NCBI GenBank assembly: GCA_002633025.1
Contig: NMRB01001126.1
Location: forward strand, 48,148-112,147
DNA from: Notospermus geniculatus
Lineage: Eukaryota > Nemertea > Pilidiophora > Heteronemertea > Lineidae
Length of the DNA stretch: 64,000 nt
Reading direction: 5' to 3'
The position numbers and the translations under genes were made by a program. Below are positions 62,258 through 64,000 of this stretch, one piece after another. How positions within the stretch are numbered: the stretch's first letter is position 1; every line of letters starts with the position of its first letter. The notes below the pieces were generated by a model that saw only the letters and a list, made by a program, of their open reading frames with translations, was not told the origin of the DNA and did no database searches.

Positions 62258-62531
62258 TGATTGTGATGCCTACATTGATGCCTCATGTACTGCCCTGTAC
62301 AATGTTCGTGTACTTGCATACGAGGCCATGATGCGACTCCTTCGCCGATTGGATTTGGAATACGCTGGCGCCACCACAGACATTGGAAGACTATTGGGTT
62401 TGGAGAGACATTCAAAACATGGCGGACGGACGTTTGGAACATGGCGGATGGGCACTTGTTTGACATTTAAGCCGCGCGATGGCGCGGCTTATTTTTTAAA
62501 AACCTCCCGTGCGCTGCGTTTAACGATCTAG
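62258..62531 (+). CDS. Possible terminal coding exon after a strong splice acceptor, product unknown
   Basis: A near-ideal acceptor (tttattttgtttgtttgcag) precedes 62258. The following frame reads CDAYIDASCTALYNVRVLAY, then MMRLLRRLDLEY, and stays open to a stop at 62529-62531. The first 65 or so codons look protein-like; the last 25 run through a GCCGCGC/GCGCGGC hairpin (62471-62488) and look less so. Two ATGGCGGA boxes lie at 62420-62450. It is about 260 bases beyond the GPCR stop and could be an alternative 3' exon or a separate gene. No family is recognised. Confidence 0.2.
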
Positions 62532-62957
62532 TTCAGCTTTAATATGATATTCTTTTATTTGGAACAAACGGGTGTAGGCCTAACATTTAGTGAGAAGTGA
62601 CAATGGGGCATCAAATGACATGTGTGAAATTCAACCGTAAGAACAACTGATGTTAATCGGCAGACATGTTGATTTGCCTCTGTAAGCAGCTGACATGAAC
62701 CGAAATTGAATGTTTTCACCTTCAACCTCGGATCAAGTGTGCACCAGGGGCTCGTATAGTTCAGTTGAATGTCAATTTATAGCAAATCATGAGATGATCT
62801 TCTGGATTTTCTACCTGGATTCCTCTGATTCCTTTTATTTCTCCAAATGGACAGGCCCGGTCTTTAGCGCAACGCTCTCAAACTGCGTAGTGAGGGGACG
62901 AAGGAAGGGAGCGCTAAGAACCTCGGATGTTCTCAGGATGAAGAAAAGCAGGCACAG

Positions 62958-63122
62958 GTGTGATAGAATCTAATGTCCCCGTCTTCCTGATGTCCCCCGG
63001 TATTGTTTGTCACAGGATTAAGGTTCTTGGTCTCTATAGAGTCCAATTCAATGGTGCCGCTTAATCCGTAAATGTATTGTTGGGGGACATCACATATCAG
63101 CGGACATTAGATTCTATTACAC
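62958..63122. mobile_element. Terminal inverted-repeat element
   Basis: 21-bp ends with one mismatch: gtgtgatagaatctaatgtc inwards at 62958 and its complement ending at 63122. An inner pair gatgtcccc / ggggacatc follows. No coding capacity. Confidence 0.75.
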
Positions 63123-63300
63123 CGGCGTATTGGAGGCATAATTACAGAGTTTTTCTCAAAGCCCCCGAAATGCCAACGCGAGCGTCTATCCTTTTGTTCG
63201 GTGCTCTCTTCGTGGTATCGAATAATGGGTTTGGCGTTGGCCTTGGCGTATCGGGGGCGTTGCGAAAACTCCCTAATCTCAGCTATTACACGGGAACTTC

Positions 63301-63408
63301 GGGCCCGTATGCATAAAAGTGGAATAAGCTTATTCCAGGTATAACCTAACGTTATAACCTTAAGTTCTACCTGGAATAAGCTTATTCCACCTTTATGCGT
63401 ATGGGCCC
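63301..63408. mobile_element. Foldback element between the GPCR region and the right-edge gene
   Basis: The arms gggcccgtatgcataaaagt and accttt-type complement ending gcgtatgggccc pair. Each arm holds the self-complementary ggaataagcttattcc, so it can form nested hairpins. Confidence 0.78.
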
Positions 63409-63462
63409 CGGCGGTGTAGGGCGCCGACGTTTCCACTGTTCCACTCTGACAGACCTCTCGAA

Positions 63463-63999
63463 TTACTTTTGTTGATAGTCCTCTGTGTAAATGTTCGGCA
63501 CGTTTTCGTTTGAGCGACGTCGGACCATCTGACGAGAAACTCTCCGATCGTATGGTGCCTGTATATCCTGCGATTCGGCGATAGTCACACTTCTCAGTCT
63601 TCCTACTCGTCGTGGCGGCGGGGAGATTGGGTCAGACTCGGGACTTCGAATTCTGGGAAGAATGTGCTGTGAATGCGACTCACTGCGTTGTGCGCGTGCG
63701 TCAATATCCACTTCAGCGAGGCTGACACCGAGCGAATCCTTTCGGGTGATTTCGTGACGACGTTCGTTGATTCCGGGTAAGACAATTTCACTATCGGAAG
63801 CCGATGCTCGTTCCCGGTCCGTTCCATTCATTCGTCCGCGTTGGCTTCGACATTGTTTGATGTGGTTTCCTCCACCTTTTAATTGTGGTGGCTTTGACTT
63901 TGTGTCACGAAAATAACTCTCGAGTGAAATCGCCCTCGGCCTTACGTCCGATAGCTGATCGCCCTGACTTCGATGCTCGTACGATGGCGTCGTCGACAT
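63463..63999 (-). CDS. C-terminal part of an unassigned Ser/Arg-rich protein, running off the window edge
   Basis: An open frame of 178 codons ends with EDYQQK and a TAA. Its GC and codon use are higher than in the surrounding DNA, and no in-frame stop occurs up to the window end, so the methionine at 63999 may be internal. I do not recognise the family. It has no membrane segment and is polar and probably disordered, with clusters that resemble basophilic kinase sites (RRVS, RRRS, RKDS) and a proline run (SPPPRR). That composition would suit a cytoplasmic tail or linker of a larger protein, but that is only inference. It sits on the strand opposite the GPCR, with a foldback element (63301-63408) just beyond its 3' end. 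Confidence 0.5.
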   Translation of the reverse strand: MSTTPSYEHRSQGDQLSDVRPRAISLESYFRDTKSKPPQLKGGGNHIKQCRSQRGRMNGTDRERASASDSEIVLPGINERRHEITRKDSLGVSLAEVDIDARAQRSESHSQHILPRIRSPESDPISPPPRRVGRLRSVTIAESQDIQAPYDRRVSRQMVRRRSNENVPNIYTEDYQQK

Positions 64000-64000
64000 C

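Noticed and set aside
62471-62488. GC hairpin followed by T-rich sequence as a bacterial-type terminator
   Set aside because: The window is clearly eukaryotic; such a terminator has no meaning here.
1-64000. CRISPR arrays, operons or prophage
   Set aside because: The repeats found are inverted or tandem eukaryotic types with no spacer structure, and the genes have splice sites and animal channel and receptor domains.

Overview
The window looks like nuclear DNA of a highly heterozygous marine invertebrate animal, either an ambulacrarian or a lophotrochozoan; I cannot place it more precisely. It has intronless Shaker-type potassium channel coding regions, spliced class A GPCR exons, a CR1/L2-type LINE tail, many foldback/TIR elements, and a strong excess of the palindromes TACATGTA and TAGGCCTA. 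There is no sign of bacterial gene organisation. The assembly is draft quality: seven single-N joins (12144, 14311, 21091, 27625, 34016, 45102, 61128) and one 319-base N run (56377-56695).

Regions: 1-22.5 kb is gene-poor. It holds several inverted-repeat elements, a tRNA-like segment near 20.45 kb and a possible decayed gene on the minus strand at about 15.1-16.8 kb. 22.5-45.1 kb carries three minus-strand Kv1-type channel genes: A (23705-25075) and B (31498-32874) are complete, and C (44292-45101) lost its 5' part at an N join to a LINE tail. Between A and B, about 2.2 kb is present twice in tandem (25272-27573 and 27626-29840), joined by an N; this is probably two alleles assembled side by side. 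55.3-56.4 kb has a fourth, divergent Kv1-type gene on the plus strand (D), cut off by the N run. 56.9-62.0 kb holds two exons of a rhodopsin-like GPCR, with a 4.3-kb intron full of repeats. At the right edge the minus strand carries the C-terminal part of an unassigned Ser/Arg-rich protein.

How the genes relate: A, B and C are tandem paralogues that share flanking blocks as well as coding sequence. A and B share 5' islands at nearly the same distance from the ATG. All three have a splice-donor-like GTAYGT 5-6 bases after the stop and a homologous block 1.1-1.5 kb downstream. A and C are almost identical over S1 and over S4-S5 but diverged between them, which suggests gene conversion. A, B and C have a voltage sensor one triplet shorter than Shaker, and D appears shortened too. 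A, B and C have an aromatic residue at the Shaker T449 (external TEA) position. Kv1 channels are tetramers of the plasma membrane, so these paralogues could in principle co-assemble; that is inference.

The most unusual non-gene signal is a set of apparent 6-bp insertions at TA dinucleotides (TA becoming TA-CATG-TA or TA-GGCC-TA). Several are visible directly as differences between near-identical copies inside this window.
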